From assembly GCA_017404545.1 (NCBI GenBank), contig JAFRCC010000015.1, positions 1-64,000 of the forward strand: a stretch of DNA of 64,000 nt, written 5' to 3'. This stretch comes from Clostridia bacterium. Its GTDB lineage: Bacteria > Bacillota > Clostridia > TANB77 > CAG-508. This document shows, piece after piece, positions 53,901-63,657 of the stretch; within the stretch, counting starts at the first letter, position 1, and each line of letters starts with the position of its first letter. A program made the position numbers and the translations under genes. The notes under the pieces are model-generated. The model was not told where the DNA came from and ran no database searches. It saw only the letters and a program-made list of their open reading frames with translations.

Positions 53901-56900
53901 CATCATTATTATCATCCCAAACTTTTCTTACTGTTACGTTGATTGTATCGTTTGGTACTGCAAATTCGTTTGTTATTGTTACTGTATTTGTTTCTGTATT
54001 TAATACATTTGATTTCTCGCTGTAGAAAATACTATTTGAATTAACCTCGCTTACAGTATATGAGATTTCATCACCATTTTCATCATATTTAGCTAAGTTG
54101 TTGAATACTGTTGACCAATTACTGTTTGTAATTGTTACTTGATTTCCTTGAGCAACACTATTTGCATATAATTGAACTTTGATTGATGAAGGTCTCTTTC
54201 CTGCTGCATTGTTATTATCATCCCATGCCTTAACTACTGTTAAGTTAATTTTTTCACCTGGAACGTCAAATTCGTTTGTAATTGTTATTGTATTTGTTTC
54301 TGTATTTAATACATTTGATTTCTCTGAATAGTAAATATTATTGCTATTTACTTCTCTTACTGTGTACGCAATAACGTCTCCGTTTTCTTTATACACTGGT
54401 AAGTTATTAAATACTGTTGACCAGTTACTATTTGTTATTGTAACTGCCTCACCTTGAGCAACATTATCTGCATAAAGTTGAACTTGAATTGATTCAGGTC
54501 TCTTTCCTGCTGCATTATTATTATCATCCCATGCCTTAACTACTGTTAAGTTGATCTTATCATCTGGAACGTATCTGTTTGTAATTGTATACCCATTGCC
54601 ATTGTTATTACCAATAGAAATATTTTTAACATAACCATGATCTAGTCCAGTATGACCAGATGAATCCTTATGGTATACGAATGCTAAAGTATATGTTCCT
54701 GGTTCAAGCTCAAAACTAACTGGATTGAATGTAAGACTTTCATACACAGTTCCATTACCTGTACCTGAAATTCTACTTGTTGCTAAATTTCCACCTTTAA
54801 CTACACTATTGCTTGAATTTCTAACTTCATAATACAAGATATCAAAGCTATTTTCTGATGAAACCGCCCAATCAAATCCTATAGTAGTTGTTTCTTTTAT
54901 CGTAAATTGAGTTGATGTTAATGTTGAATCTGTACTGTTAACATTATAGTTACCACTAACCCATATTCCATCTGTGTTTTGTGTCCATGCATAGTTTCCT
55001 GTTGAACTAAATTCAACATTTGCACCACTCTCTATTCCTTCTAATGTGTATTTCTCAACCTCATCTTCCGAAACAGTATACTCAATTTCTTCACCATTTG
55101 AATTGTACTCAGGAACACTAAACGTGTACTCCCAGTTATCATCTGCTGTAATTGCATGCTCTGCTGCAACGCTATTTCCACTCATCAATTTAACATTAAC
55201 TGATGACGGTCTCTTTCCAGCAGCATCATTATTATCAATCCACTCTTTAGTTACTTTAATATTTTTTCTGTTTAGTTTATTAGTTAATTCAATAACATCT
55301 GTAGAGCCTTCATCAAAGTATTTAATATTCTTTACAAATCCTTTACCTAATCCAGAATTACTATTTTTTGTGAAATAGAAAGTTATCTGATATGTACCTG
55401 CATTAGCTAAATCAATGTTTACATGTTCATATTGTAATTCATCGTATACGGTTCCTCTTGTTGTACCATACATCTTGCTACTAGTTGTATCAGCAACTGT
55501 TTGATTTGTCGCAGTATTCTTTACAACATAATATAAACCATAACTTGATGAATTCGCTGTTGAAACGGATAAATCAAAATTTAATGTTACTGGTTTTGTT
55601 GTTGTGATAGGTTCAGTTACTAATGTGGCATTCTGACCTGTTGAGTTTGTACTTTCCCATGTTCCATCATCTTTTTGTTGCCATAAAGTGTTAGTACTTA
55701 TTTCTATGTTTCTTTCCCAATCTTTTGCTCTACCAGTGTTTTCATTACTCATAAGAATATAGTTTTCAACACCATGCTCTGTTGCTGTATATGTTATAAG
55801 TTCATTGTTAGAATCAAACTTATCTAAACCAGTAATAGTCTTTTCCCAATTTTCTTGAGCTGTTAATTGTACTTCTTGAACAGTATTTGAACCATTCTTT
55901 AATTCAACAGTAACACTTTCTGGTCTTGTATTTTGACTATTGTCAGAATCATCCCATGTCTTTTTAATTTTTACATTTAATGTCTTATCTTCGTTTGTTA
56001 AAGTAGCTAATCTACCATTTGAAACAACATCATATGTAATATTCTTAATAAATCCTTTGTTTAATCCATAATTTCCACCTGTACTTGTACTATATCTATA
56101 GAAGTAGAAAATAATTTGGTATGTTCCAGGATTATCAATATTTATATCTACATGTTCAAATTGCAATTCGTCATAAGTTGATCCTCTTTCAATTCCATTT
56201 ATTTTTTGACTAGTTGTATCAACTATAGTTTGGTTTGTAGCTGTATTTTTTACTATGTAGTACAAACCATAACTTGATGAAACACTACATGATACTGACA
56301 TATCAAAACTAATTTTTGTTGGTATCGTTGTTGTAAAGGGTGCCATTGTTAAGCTTGCTGTACCAGAGTTTGTAATTGTACTTTCCCATGTTCCATCTTC
56401 TTTTTGACTGAAGTTTGATGTTGTACTTTTGTTCATAGCTTCTGGATAATCAGCTATATCTCTGTAATTTACACTTGCTAAACCATACCCCTCAACTGCA
56501 TGCTCTGAAACTGTATAATTTATTGTTTGTCCTAAGTTATCAAATTTTGGTAAACCAGTAATAGTTTTCTGCCAATTTTCTTCAGCTTTAACTTGAACTG
56601 ACCTTACAACTTCATCTCCATTTTTAATATCAACATCTACCGAATTTGGTCTTCCGCCATTTTTATTATCATAGTCATTCCATTTCTTTTCAACGACCAT
56701 GCTAACAGTAGCATCTTCGTTAGTTAATGTTGCTAATTTACTATTTGAAGCAACATCATACGTAATATTCTTAACAAATCCTTTGTTTAATCCATAATTT
56801 CCACCTGTACTTGTACTATATCTATAGAAGTAGAAAATAATTTGGTATGTTCCAGGATTATCAATATTTATATCTACATGTTCAAATTGCAATTCGTCAT

Positions 56901-59900
56901 AAGTTAATCCTCTTTCAATTCCATTTATTTTTTTGCTAGTTGTATCAACTACAGTTTGGTTTGTAGCTGTATTTTTTACTATATAGTATACTCCTGCACT
57001 TGATGAATTATAGCATGATACAGACATATCGAAACTTATCTTTGTTGGTACAGTTGTAGTAAATGGTGCCATCGTCAAGTTTGCTGTTGAACCACTACTT
57101 GTATTTGTACTTTCCCATGTTCCATCTTCTTTTTGACTGAAGTTTGATGTTGTGCTTTTGTCCATAGCTTGTGGATAATCCGCTATATCTCTGTAATTTA
57201 CGTTTGCTAAGCTATATCCTTCAACTGCATGCTCTGAAACTGTATAATTTATTGGTTGTCCTAAATTATCAAATTGTGGTAAGCCTGAGACATTTTTCTT
57301 CCAGCCATCTTCAGCTGTGACTTGAACTGTTCTTACAACTTCGTCTCCATTTTTAATATCTACATCTATTGAACTTGGTCTTCTATTGCTTTTGTTTTCA
57401 TAATCAGACCAAATCTTTTCTACAACTAAATTTGATGTATTTATTTCATTTGTGAATTCTACAGCTTTTGTATTTGATGAAACTTTGTATGACAAGTTTT
57501 TAACAAAAGCAGCATTTAAACCACTTGAATATGAGCTGCTTCTCTTATAGAACTCAAATTTTATTATGTATCTACCTGGCTCTAATTCCTTTTCAACACT
57601 ATCAAATGTTAAATTGTTATATGATGTTCCTCTAGTTGTTCCGGTTATTTTTGTACTTGCTCCTGTACCAGAAACAACTGCATTTGTATTAAGATTTGTT
57701 ATTGTATATTGAGCATATGCATATGAGGTACTATTGTAACATGATACAGACCAATCAAAAGTTAAGTTTGTTTTCTTATCAATTGTGAATTCTTCTGATG
57801 TTAATGTTCCTGTACCTGATGATGTATTTGTACTTTGATATGTTCCATCTTCATTTTGTTTCCAGTTACTCATTTGAGCAATATTTAAATTTTGCTCCAT
57901 ATCCAACACATCGTATTCTATTTTGCCTGTCTGCTTATACCCTTCTACGTTTTGCTCTTCGATTGTATAATTTATTTCATTATCATTGTTATCTAATCTT
58001 GGTAAACCACTTGCAATAGCTTGCCATCCGTTAGCTTCTGTAAGCTGTACTGATTTTACAGTGTCATTACCATTTTTAACATCTACTGTTACACTATCTG
58101 GTCTTGTTAAATCTTTATTGTTATAGTCTTCCCAATTTTTCTTAATACGTATATTTATAATGTCATTTAATTTATTAGAAAGATTATGTTGTTTTGTATT
58201 TCTTGCCATTTTATATGTAACATTCTTGATAAATCCTTGGTTTAAACCACTTGATGAACCAGCTCTATAGAAGTAGAATACAATTTGGTATGTACCAGCA
58301 CTTTCTATTGGAACTGAAATATGATCATATTGTAAGCTATCATATGTTGTTCCTCTTGTGGTTCCATAAATCTTACTATTTGTTGTGTCTGCAACTGTTT
58401 CATTTGTTTGTGTGTTTTTAACTACATAGTATACTCCATAGCTTGCTAGATTGTAACAAGATACTGACATATCAAAATCTATCGTTGTAGGTATATCAGT
58501 TGAAAACTCTTCCATTGTTAATGTTGCTGTCGAATTTGCTGCATTAGTTGTTTGCCATGTTCCATCATCTCTTTTGGTCCATGAAGTTGCACTTGAATTT
58601 GTTATTGGTAAAGCAAAATCTGCTACATATCCCAAATCTTCATTTCTTACAAGCTCATAGCTTTCAACAGCTCTTTCACTAAATGTATAATTTATTTCAT
58701 TATCATTTTCATCAAATTTAGGTAATCCACCTACAGTAGTTTGCCAATTATCAGCTGCAGTAACTTCTACAGTTCTTACTACTGTATCTCCATTTTTAAC
58801 ATCAACTAAGATGCTTTCAGGTCTTGTTAAATCTTTGTTGTTATAGTCATCCCATTCTTTATCTAACTTAATATTAATTATGTCATCACGTTCAGTATTT
58901 TCGAGATTTACACACTTTGTATTACCATATGTAGAATATGTAATATTTTTAACAAACGCCTTGTTTAATCCGCTTGATGAACCAAACTTATTGTAGAATA
59001 CAATTTGATATGTACCTGCATTTTCTATTAGCACTTCTACATGATCATACTGTAACGTTTCATATGTTGTTCCTCTTGTTGTTCCAGTTATTTTACTATC
59101 TGTAGTATCTGCAATTACTTCATCTGTTTCAGTATTTTTTACAATATAATATAATCCGTAACTTGACAAATTATAACATGATACAGACATATCAAAAGAT
59201 AGTTTTGTTTCGCCAGTCGTTGTGAAAGGAGCCATTGTAAGTGAGCCTGAACTGTATGTACCAACTGTTGTCTCCCAAACATTATCTGAATTAACTGCCC
59301 AATTATTAGCAGCTGAAGACTCAGCTTCCTTAGTATAATCCATTAGTAATCCAGTTTCTTCATTTTTTGTAAGTCTATAGCCTTCAACACGATTTTCATC
59401 GATAGTGTAATTGATTTCATTATTATTATCATCATATCTTGGTAAACCAGTAACTATTGTTTTCCAATCGTCTTCTGCTTTTATCTCTGCTTCTCTTACT
59501 ACGGTGTTTCCATTTTTTATTTGAACTGTTATTTTGTCAGGTCTTACACCATCTAAATTGTTATAATCTTCCCAACTCTTTGTTAATTGGTAATTGATTG
59601 AATTTATAGAGTTCGTTAATTCTTTAACTTTTGTACGACCTTCGTTAATTTCAGTCCAATTAGATGAATTTGTTAATACATAATGATTTACCAGATCTTC
59701 TTCAATAGTATAATTGATTTCTTCATTATTACTATCATATTTATCTAAACCAGTTGCTGTTCCTTCCCAGTTGTTTTGTGCAGAAACTTCAAGCTCTCTT
59801 ACTACTTCATTTCCGTTCTTTATTTTTAAAGTTACTGATTCCGGTCTTAAATTATCCTTGTTATCAAAATCATCCCAGATTTTTTTAACTTTTATATTTA

Positions 59901-62900
59901 TAATATCGTCAGACAATTTGTTTGTAATGTCAATTCCACATGTTTCCCCTGTTTCAGTAAATTTCAAATTTTTAACGTAAGCTTTATTTAACCCATCTAC
60001 ATATTTTATAAGATTTGAATATTTAAATTCAATTTTGTATGTTCCCTGTTGTAAACCTATATTAACATGATCAAAAAGTAGATCCTCATATGTTGTTCCT
60101 CTTGATATTCCCGTTATTCGAGTACTTTCTCCTGTACCTGGAACTATTTCCCCTGTCTCAACATTTGTTACAGTATATTCTGCATATATAATATTTGGCA
60201 TATTTTGACAAGATACGGATCTATCAAAGCTTAAAACTCCACCTGTTTCTACTGTAAATTCTTCAGAAGACAATGGATACATATACATATCTTTATCACA
60301 AGATTGCCATGTTCCGTCATCTCTTTGTTCCCAATCAATCTTATATGATTCACTAGGTAGTACTAAATCAACATTAGTTTCGACTGTGTATTCACTTGAT
60401 GTTTCACTGTTATAGTATAAAGGAACACCTTCCTCTTCAATTGTATAATTGATTAGGTTTCCTTGATCATCAAATTTTGGTACATTTGAAATAATTGTCT
60501 TCCAACCATTTTCTGAAGTTATTTGTGCTTCTCTAATTACTGTGTCACCACTCTTTAATTTTATATTAATTGCGTTCGGTCTTGTACCATCAGCATTATC
60601 GTTATCATCCCATTTTTTATTAATAATAATGTTTTTATTGTTTAAAGAGTTTTTCATTTCAACAAGATATGTATGCTCATTATCTAATAAAATTGGTCCT
60701 GTGACACTTTCTAAACCGTAATTATCAACACTATCCTCAGTAAATGTGTAATTAATTATTTCTCCATGTTCGTCATATTTTTCTAGACTTGTTACGATTG
60801 TTTCCCATTCTCTCGTATCAGTTAATGTAACTTCACGTACAATTTGATTTCCATTCTTAATCTTTACATTAACACTTGAAGGTCTAAGATTATCTTCGTT
60901 CTCTTTATCGTCCCAAATCTTTTTAATCTTAACTTGTATGTATTCATCACTAAGCGAGTTTGTGATATCAATAGCTTTTGTTCTACTATCTTGTGTATCA
61001 TATATATCTGTTATTTCAGTAACAGTGTAATATTGTACATTTTCTTCCTCTATTGTATATGTAATTTCATCTCCATGTTCATCATATTTATCTAAACCAT
61101 GTACAGTTGTTTCCCAGTTATTTGTGTTTTTAATCTCTACTCTTCTAACAACACTATCACCATTTTTTACTTTTACAAAAATTGATTCAGGTCTTAAATA
61201 ATATTCGTCGTCATAGTCAGACCAAATCTTATTGATTTTTAGATTAATTACATCATCTCTTATTGTATTTGTTATATTAAATGTATCTCCGTCTTTTTGA
61301 ACTAAAGAAGTATAACCATATACATCATTTTCAACTAGATTCCAATTGTACTCAACTGAATTCTCATCATATTTATCCAGAGCAAATGTTTTCTTCCAGT
61401 CAGTTGCTCTTGATATTGTAAATGGAACTGGATCAGTAATTCCATTATCGAAATAACCTGATATACTATCTGGTCTATCTCCTCGGCTATTGTCATCATC
61501 TTCCCAAATCTTATTTACATTAACTAGTACTTTATCACCAATATATCCACCAACGTTCGTTATTGTGTATACGTTACCATCAACTTGGACATTTGAATTA
61601 GCTAAATTATAATATTCATTTATTTCATTTTCTTCTATATTATATGTAATTAGATTATTATTTTCGTCGTAAACAGGTAATTCAAGCGTTTTCTTCCAGT
61701 CCATATTTGCTTTAATTGATGTCTCTTCTATTACACTTTCGCCAATCTTTATTTTTACATTTACACTATCTGGTCTTAAACCTTGATTGTTTTCATTATC
61801 AACCCATTCTTTGTAAAGGATTACTTTATCTTTTTCAGCATAATAACCTATAGGAGTTGCATCTGTTGTTTCGTTTTGCGTATAGATTGATTGTCTCTCA
61901 TTGTTTGTTGTATTTGTATAATATTTTAATTTTGTATCCTTACAATCAGAGTCAATTTCAAGTGTGTAAGTATAATATCTTGGAACATTTACATAGAATT
62001 GACCATTCGTTGTTGTTACTGCAGAATAAATATTGCCCCTGCTATCCTTAACATTAACTTTTATGCCTTCCATTGGCTTATCTTTTGCTACAACGTATGT
62101 ACCTGAATTATCTGTATCATAAAATATCATACCTTTTATTACTGCAGAATTGCTACTTGATGAATCCATTACAAAGAAGTCTGTATCACTTTTTACACTA
62201 TTATAAGCCCAAATATTTATTACTTTTAAATCACCATAATTATTATCGAATGCGTAAGGATTAGTTGCCGAATCAACTTCTGTAGCTGTTTTTGGAGCAT
62301 ATGTATTTGATATATCATCATTATTATAATAAATAGTAGAATTGTTATCTAAATCAGAAGTAATTTTTATACCTTCATATACATTTTCAACGTCATTTAG
62401 TATGAAGTGATATTCACCATTTCTTACTTCCAAATCAGCTTCATATTCTCCAGCGTCAACTGGTAACATCATTGTATAATTCTTTCCATCCCATGCAATT
62501 GTATTTTTACCTTCAACAGCAGCATTACTTAACACTCTTACAACTTCTCCTGTTGATTTATTTTTGATCTTAATTACATATGTACATGGCTCTGAAACAG
62601 AAAAAGAAAATGTACCATATGTTCCAGCTTTTCCTCTTTCAGTATTTTCGTTAAATGTTAATCCCTCTGTAATTATAGTGTTCGTCTCTTTTTTGTATAT
62701 TTCAGGTGGAAGGTCATCTGATGGGACATTGAAAAATACTTTACCATAATGATCAATATCAGATTCTCCATTTGATGGTACTGGCATTGTGTATGCAGCC
62801 CCACCTATTTCACTTGAAGTAACAGATTTATATACAGATTGATTATTTCTTTTATCTACAATTCCTCTTGTTCCAACGAAAAAGTTCATACCACCTGGAT

Positions 62901-63657
62901 CCATACCATTACAATTCATTGTATATGTGTATCCATCATGTGTTAATATATGAAATTTTACATTTGCTTTTGATGGGACTGATTCAATTGAGTCTGCTGC
63001 TCTTAGGAATCCTCTATATATAGAAACCCAATCCATCCATACTCTACCATTTATATCGCTACCATTTTCATCTTCAATTTGTATATCCCAAGCTGCAATA
63101 TATGAATCTCCTTGTATCTCGCTAAATGGACTATCACCTGTATTTATATTTCTTGGTACCAGTGAACTATTAATTCCAGTTAACGTTTGTGTATCCGGTT
63201 GAACTGCAACAAGTAATTGGAATGTATATACACCAGTTTCCTTTGCATCTATTACTCTGTATTTATATGTTTTATTCTTTTCTTGATTGGCGCTATAAAT
63301 GCATCCAGGAGTATCTATTCCATTTGAAATAGTTATCTCTGTAGTACGTCCACTTGGAGCTGTCATTATTGCATATGAAGTAGAAGATGCGAACTTAATT
63401 TTTTCTCCCTTCTTAGCATATACCTTTATAACAGTTTTATTTGGAATTCCCGCACTATCATAGTATGAGTCGTCTTCTTCAACATAATCATCTGAATAGT
63501 CATCAAAGAACCAACGATCATTTTCTCCTGTTACTGTACTACCATTCCAATCGTACATATCGCGTGTACCTTCTGCATTAACTTTATTTGAAAAAAATAA
63601 CATGCACGCAAATATTATTGAAATAATAAAAATTAGATTTCTTAAATGTTTTTTCAT
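50908..63657 (-). CDS. Giant Cna-B repeat surface protein with nested insert modules
   Basis: About 4249 residues from ATG 63657 (AGGAGAGA upstream). Signal peptide ('IFIISIIFACMLFFSNKVNA'), a ~600-residue head with a FlgD-like segment ('GKNTIAWDGKNY ... DAGEYEADLEV') and an SdrD-B-like segment ('KGMIFYDTDNSGTY ... GIKVNVKD'), then about 21 Cna-B repeats ('K-x-W-D-D-x-x-N ... RP-x-S-V ... W ... Y-D ... Y-T-V-x-E ... I-T-N', roughly 61830-52110). Eight of them contain an extra ~130-residue beta-rich module ('FDMSVSCYN ... GTYQIIFYF ... GLNKGFVKNITY'). A DUF11-like and a MucBP-like module ('GKVIVHYIDVDTEESIADD') follow, then a membrane helix and 'RRK'. The expected isopeptide Lys, Glu and Asn are visible in most Cna-B units. 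The cell-wall signal is degenerate (SIKTGDN). Probably an adhesin stalk. Confidence 0.9.
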   Translation of the reverse strand: MKKHLRNLIFIISIIFACMLFFSNKVNAEGTRDMYDWNGSTVTGENDRWFFDDYSDDYVEEDDSYYDSAGIPNKTVIKVYAKKGEKIKFASSTSYAIMTAPSGRTTEITISNGIDTPGCIYSANQEKNKTYKYRVIDAKETGVYTFQLLVAVQPDTQTLTGINSSLVPRNINTGDSPFSEIQGDSYIAAWDIQIEDENGSDINGRVWMDWVSIYRGFLRAADSIESVPSKANVKFHILTHDGYTYTMNCNGMDPGGMNFFVGTRGIVDKRNNQSVYKSVTSSEIGGAAYTMPVPSNGESDIDHYGKVFFNVPSDDLPPEIYKKETNTIITEGLTFNENTERGKAGTYGTFSFSVSEPCTYVIKIKNKSTGEVVRVLSNAAVEGKNTIAWDGKNYTMMLPVDAGEYEADLEVRNGEYHFILNDVENVYEGIKITSDLDNNSTIYYNNDDISNTYAPKTATEVDSATNPYAFDNNYGDLKVINIWAYNSVKSDTDFFVMDSSSSNSAVIKGMIFYDTDNSGTYVVAKDKPMEGIKVNVKDSRGNIYSAVTTTNGQFYVNVPRYYTYTLEIDSDCKDTKLKYYTNTTNNERQSIYTQNETTDATPIGYYAEKDKVILYKEWVDNENNQGLRPDSVNVKIKIGESVIEETSIKANMDWKKTLELPVYDENNNLITYNIEENEINEYYNLANSNVQVDGNVYTITNVGGYIGDKVLVNVNKIWEDDDNSRGDRPDSISGYFDNGITDPVPFTISRATDWKKTFALDKYDENSVEYNWNLVENDVYGYTSLVQKDGDTFNITNTIRDDVINLKINKIWSDYDDEYYLRPESIFVKVKNGDSVVRRVEIKNTNNWETTVHGLDKYDEHGDEITYTIEEENVQYYTVTEITDIYDTQDSRTKAIDITNSLSDEYIQVKIKKIWDDKENEDNLRPSSVNVKIKNGNQIVREVTLTDTREWETIVTSLEKYDEHGEIINYTFTEDSVDNYGLESVTGPILLDNEHTYLVEMKNSLNNKNIIINKKWDDNDNADGTRPNAINIKLKSGDTVIREAQITSENGWKTIISNVPKFDDQGNLINYTIEEEGVPLYYNSETSSEYTVETNVDLVLPSESYKIDWEQRDDGTWQSCDKDMYMYPLSSEEFTVETGGVLSFDRSVSCQNMPNIIYAEYTVTNVETGEIVPGTGESTRITGISRGTTYEDLLFDHVNIGLQQGTYKIEFKYSNLIKYVDGLNKAYVKNLKFTETGETCGIDITNKLSDDIINIKVKKIWDDFDNKDNLRPESVTLKIKNGNEVVRELEVSAQNNWEGTATGLDKYDSNNEEINYTIEEDLVNHYVLTNSSNWTEINEGRTKVKELTNSINSINYQLTKSWEDYNNLDGVRPDKITVQIKNGNTVVREAEIKAEDDWKTIVTGLPRYDDNNNEINYTIDENRVEGYRLTKNEETGLLMDYTKEAESSAANNWAVNSDNVWETTVGTYSSGSLTMAPFTTTGETKLSFDMSVSCYNLSSYGLYYIVKNTETDEVIADTTDSKITGTTRGTTYETLQYDHVEVLIENAGTYQIVFYNKFGSSSGLNKAFVKNITYSTYGNTKCVNLENTERDDIINIKLDKEWDDYNNKDLTRPESILVDVKNGDTVVRTVEVTAADNWQTTVGGLPKFDENDNEINYTFSERAVESYELVRNEDLGYVADFALPITNSSATSWTKRDDGTWQTTNAANSTATLTMEEFSTDIPTTIDFDMSVSCYNLASYGVYYVVKNTQTNETVADTTNSKIYGTTRGTTYDSLQYDHISVPIESAGTYQIVFYFYRAGSSSGLNQGFIKNVTYKMARNTKQHNLSNKLNDIINIRIKKNWEDYNNKDLTRPDSVTVDVKNGNDTVKSVQLTEANGWQAIASGLPRLDNNDNEINYTIEEQNVEGYKQTGKIEYDVLDMEQNLNIAQMSNWKQNEDGTYQSTNTSSGTGTLTSEEFTIDKKTNLTFDWSVSCYNSTSYAYAQYTITNLNTNAVVSGTGASTKITGTTRGTSYNNLTFDSVEKELEPGRYIIKFEFYKRSSSYSSGLNAAFVKNLSYKVSSNTKAVEFTNEINTSNLVVEKIWSDYENKSNRRPSSIDVDIKNGDEVVRTVQVTAEDGWKKNVSGLPQFDNLGQPINYTVSEHAVEGYSLANVNYRDIADYPQAMDKSTTSNFSQKEDGTWESTNTSSGSTANLTMAPFTTTVPTKISFDMSVSCYNSSSAGVYYIVKNTATNQTVVDTTSKKINGIERGLTYDELQFEHVDINIDNPGTYQIIFYFYRYSTSTGGNYGLNKGFVKNITYDVASNSKLATLTNEDATVSMVVEKKWNDYDNKNGGRPNSVDVDIKNGDEVVRSVQVKAEENWQKTITGLPKFDNLGQTINYTVSEHAVEGYGLASVNYRDIADYPEAMNKSTTSNFSQKEDGTWESTITNSGTASLTMAPFTTTIPTKISFDMSVSCSVSSSYGLYYIVKNTATNQTIVDTTSQKINGIERGSTYDELQFEHVDINIDNPGTYQIIFYFYRYSTSTGGNYGLNKGFIKNITYDVVSNGRLATLTNEDKTLNVKIKKTWDDSDNSQNTRPESVTVELKNGSNTVQEVQLTAQENWEKTITGLDKFDSNNELITYTATEHGVENYILMSNENTGRAKDWERNIEISTNTLWQQKDDGTWESTNSTGQNATLVTEPITTTKPVTLNFDLSVSTANSSSYGLYYVVKNTATNQTVADTTSSKMYGTTRGTVYDELQYEHVNIDLANAGTYQITFYFTKNSNSGLGKGFVKNIKYFDEGSTDVIELTNKLNRKNIKVTKEWIDNNDAAGKRPSSVNVKLMSGNSVAAEHAITADDNWEYTFSVPEYNSNGEEIEYTVSEDEVEKYTLEGIESGANVEFSSTGNYAWTQNTDGIWVSGNYNVNSTDSTLTSTQFTIKETTTIGFDWAVSSENSFDILYYEVRNSSNSVVKGGNLATSRISGTGNGTVYESLTFNPVSFELEPGTYTLAFVYHKDSSGHTGLDHGYVKNISIGNNNGNGYTITNRYVPDDKINLTVVKAWDDNNNAAGKRPESIQVQLYADNVAQGEAVTITNSNWSTVFNNLPVYKENGDVIAYTVREVNSNNIYYSEKSNVLNTETNTITITNEFDVPGEKINLTVVKAWDDNNNAAGKRPSSIKVQLYANSVAQGNQVTITNSNWSTVFNNLAKYDENGDEISYTVSEVNSNSIFYSEKSNVLNTETNTVTITNEFAVPNDTINVTVRKVWDDNNDAASKRPQSLNVELSNGDDYDLSDDNEWSHTFTGLPKYDANGNVIAYTASENMSNADQRNYQLVDSVTSNDANGNITIELTNRFIPSQEKVQITVEKVWDDNSNSASKRPESLDISILNGNNIEDTYSYTSEDKLDTDSNTWSHTFELPKYDRYNNPINYVAEEDFESIFYTAEVGAIDANNKITITNTFSVPDDKINLTVVKAWDDNNNAAGKRPESIDVQLYANRTAVGNSITITNENWSTVFSNLPVYDENGNKFSYSVREVNSDSIYYSEKSNVLNAQTNTITITNEFAIPADTVSVKVVKVWDDNSNEAEKRPGSLEVELSNGNKYTLTDSDKTSDNVWEHTFTGLRKYNSTTGDEIVYTAVENFSDVNYAQESETNVVSGIKTITFTNTFTPLTEKVNVTVTKVWDDNDNEAGKRPTSVSVELKNGSAVVGQATLNASNGWSHEFENLPKYNSRNNEINYTAVENCDSIYYEESGNSKSNDVITITNEFVVPDDTVNVEAVKLWDDTNNRDNVRPSSIVLVLSDETGAEVDTHEVSGNTTSNEGWAYTFTGLAKYDRLGNEKSYTVDEQVVDNNYIKSINGRIITNTYKLNNPIVEDDEIKKTGPETITKSKELLNYKLEYKATVKDFVGKATVTIVDTLPYEINVQTSNLDGGVYDSDAKTITWVEEVENIDTYANGSKAISIVKNIAVEYVDLDVNESELRNVATANIKLDRTSVEESVEDDHTSSVGIYGKVIVHYIDVDTEESIADDTVLTGKPGQKYETTAKDIKFYVLDSSEGEIKGEFSEEVKHVYYKYRKLKFNLAVEEKITAIKVDDEFIDVGDGKFEKFTLKNRASNVRVFYAVTVKNTGDIPGSATVRASIPTEMKFASTSEGWVERDGTLLVDVEELDVGDSVVYQIALDWVAEEKSFEAITDIAQIIETRNEAGFEDEDEIDNESSAAHQIVYEEKEKTIAQTVGNIVRSIKTGDNVLVYISLVILSTIGIAICVARRK
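52110..61830 (-). repeat. Protein-coding repeat array (about 21 Cna-B units, eight with insert modules)
   Basis: Each plain unit is about 90-100 codons, units with the insert about 240. The segments 56041-56175 and 56773-56907 are almost identical in DNA, showing recent duplication of a ~730-bp unit; the C-proximal units (52390-54570) form a second, shorter and more uniform group. Confidence 0.85.
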
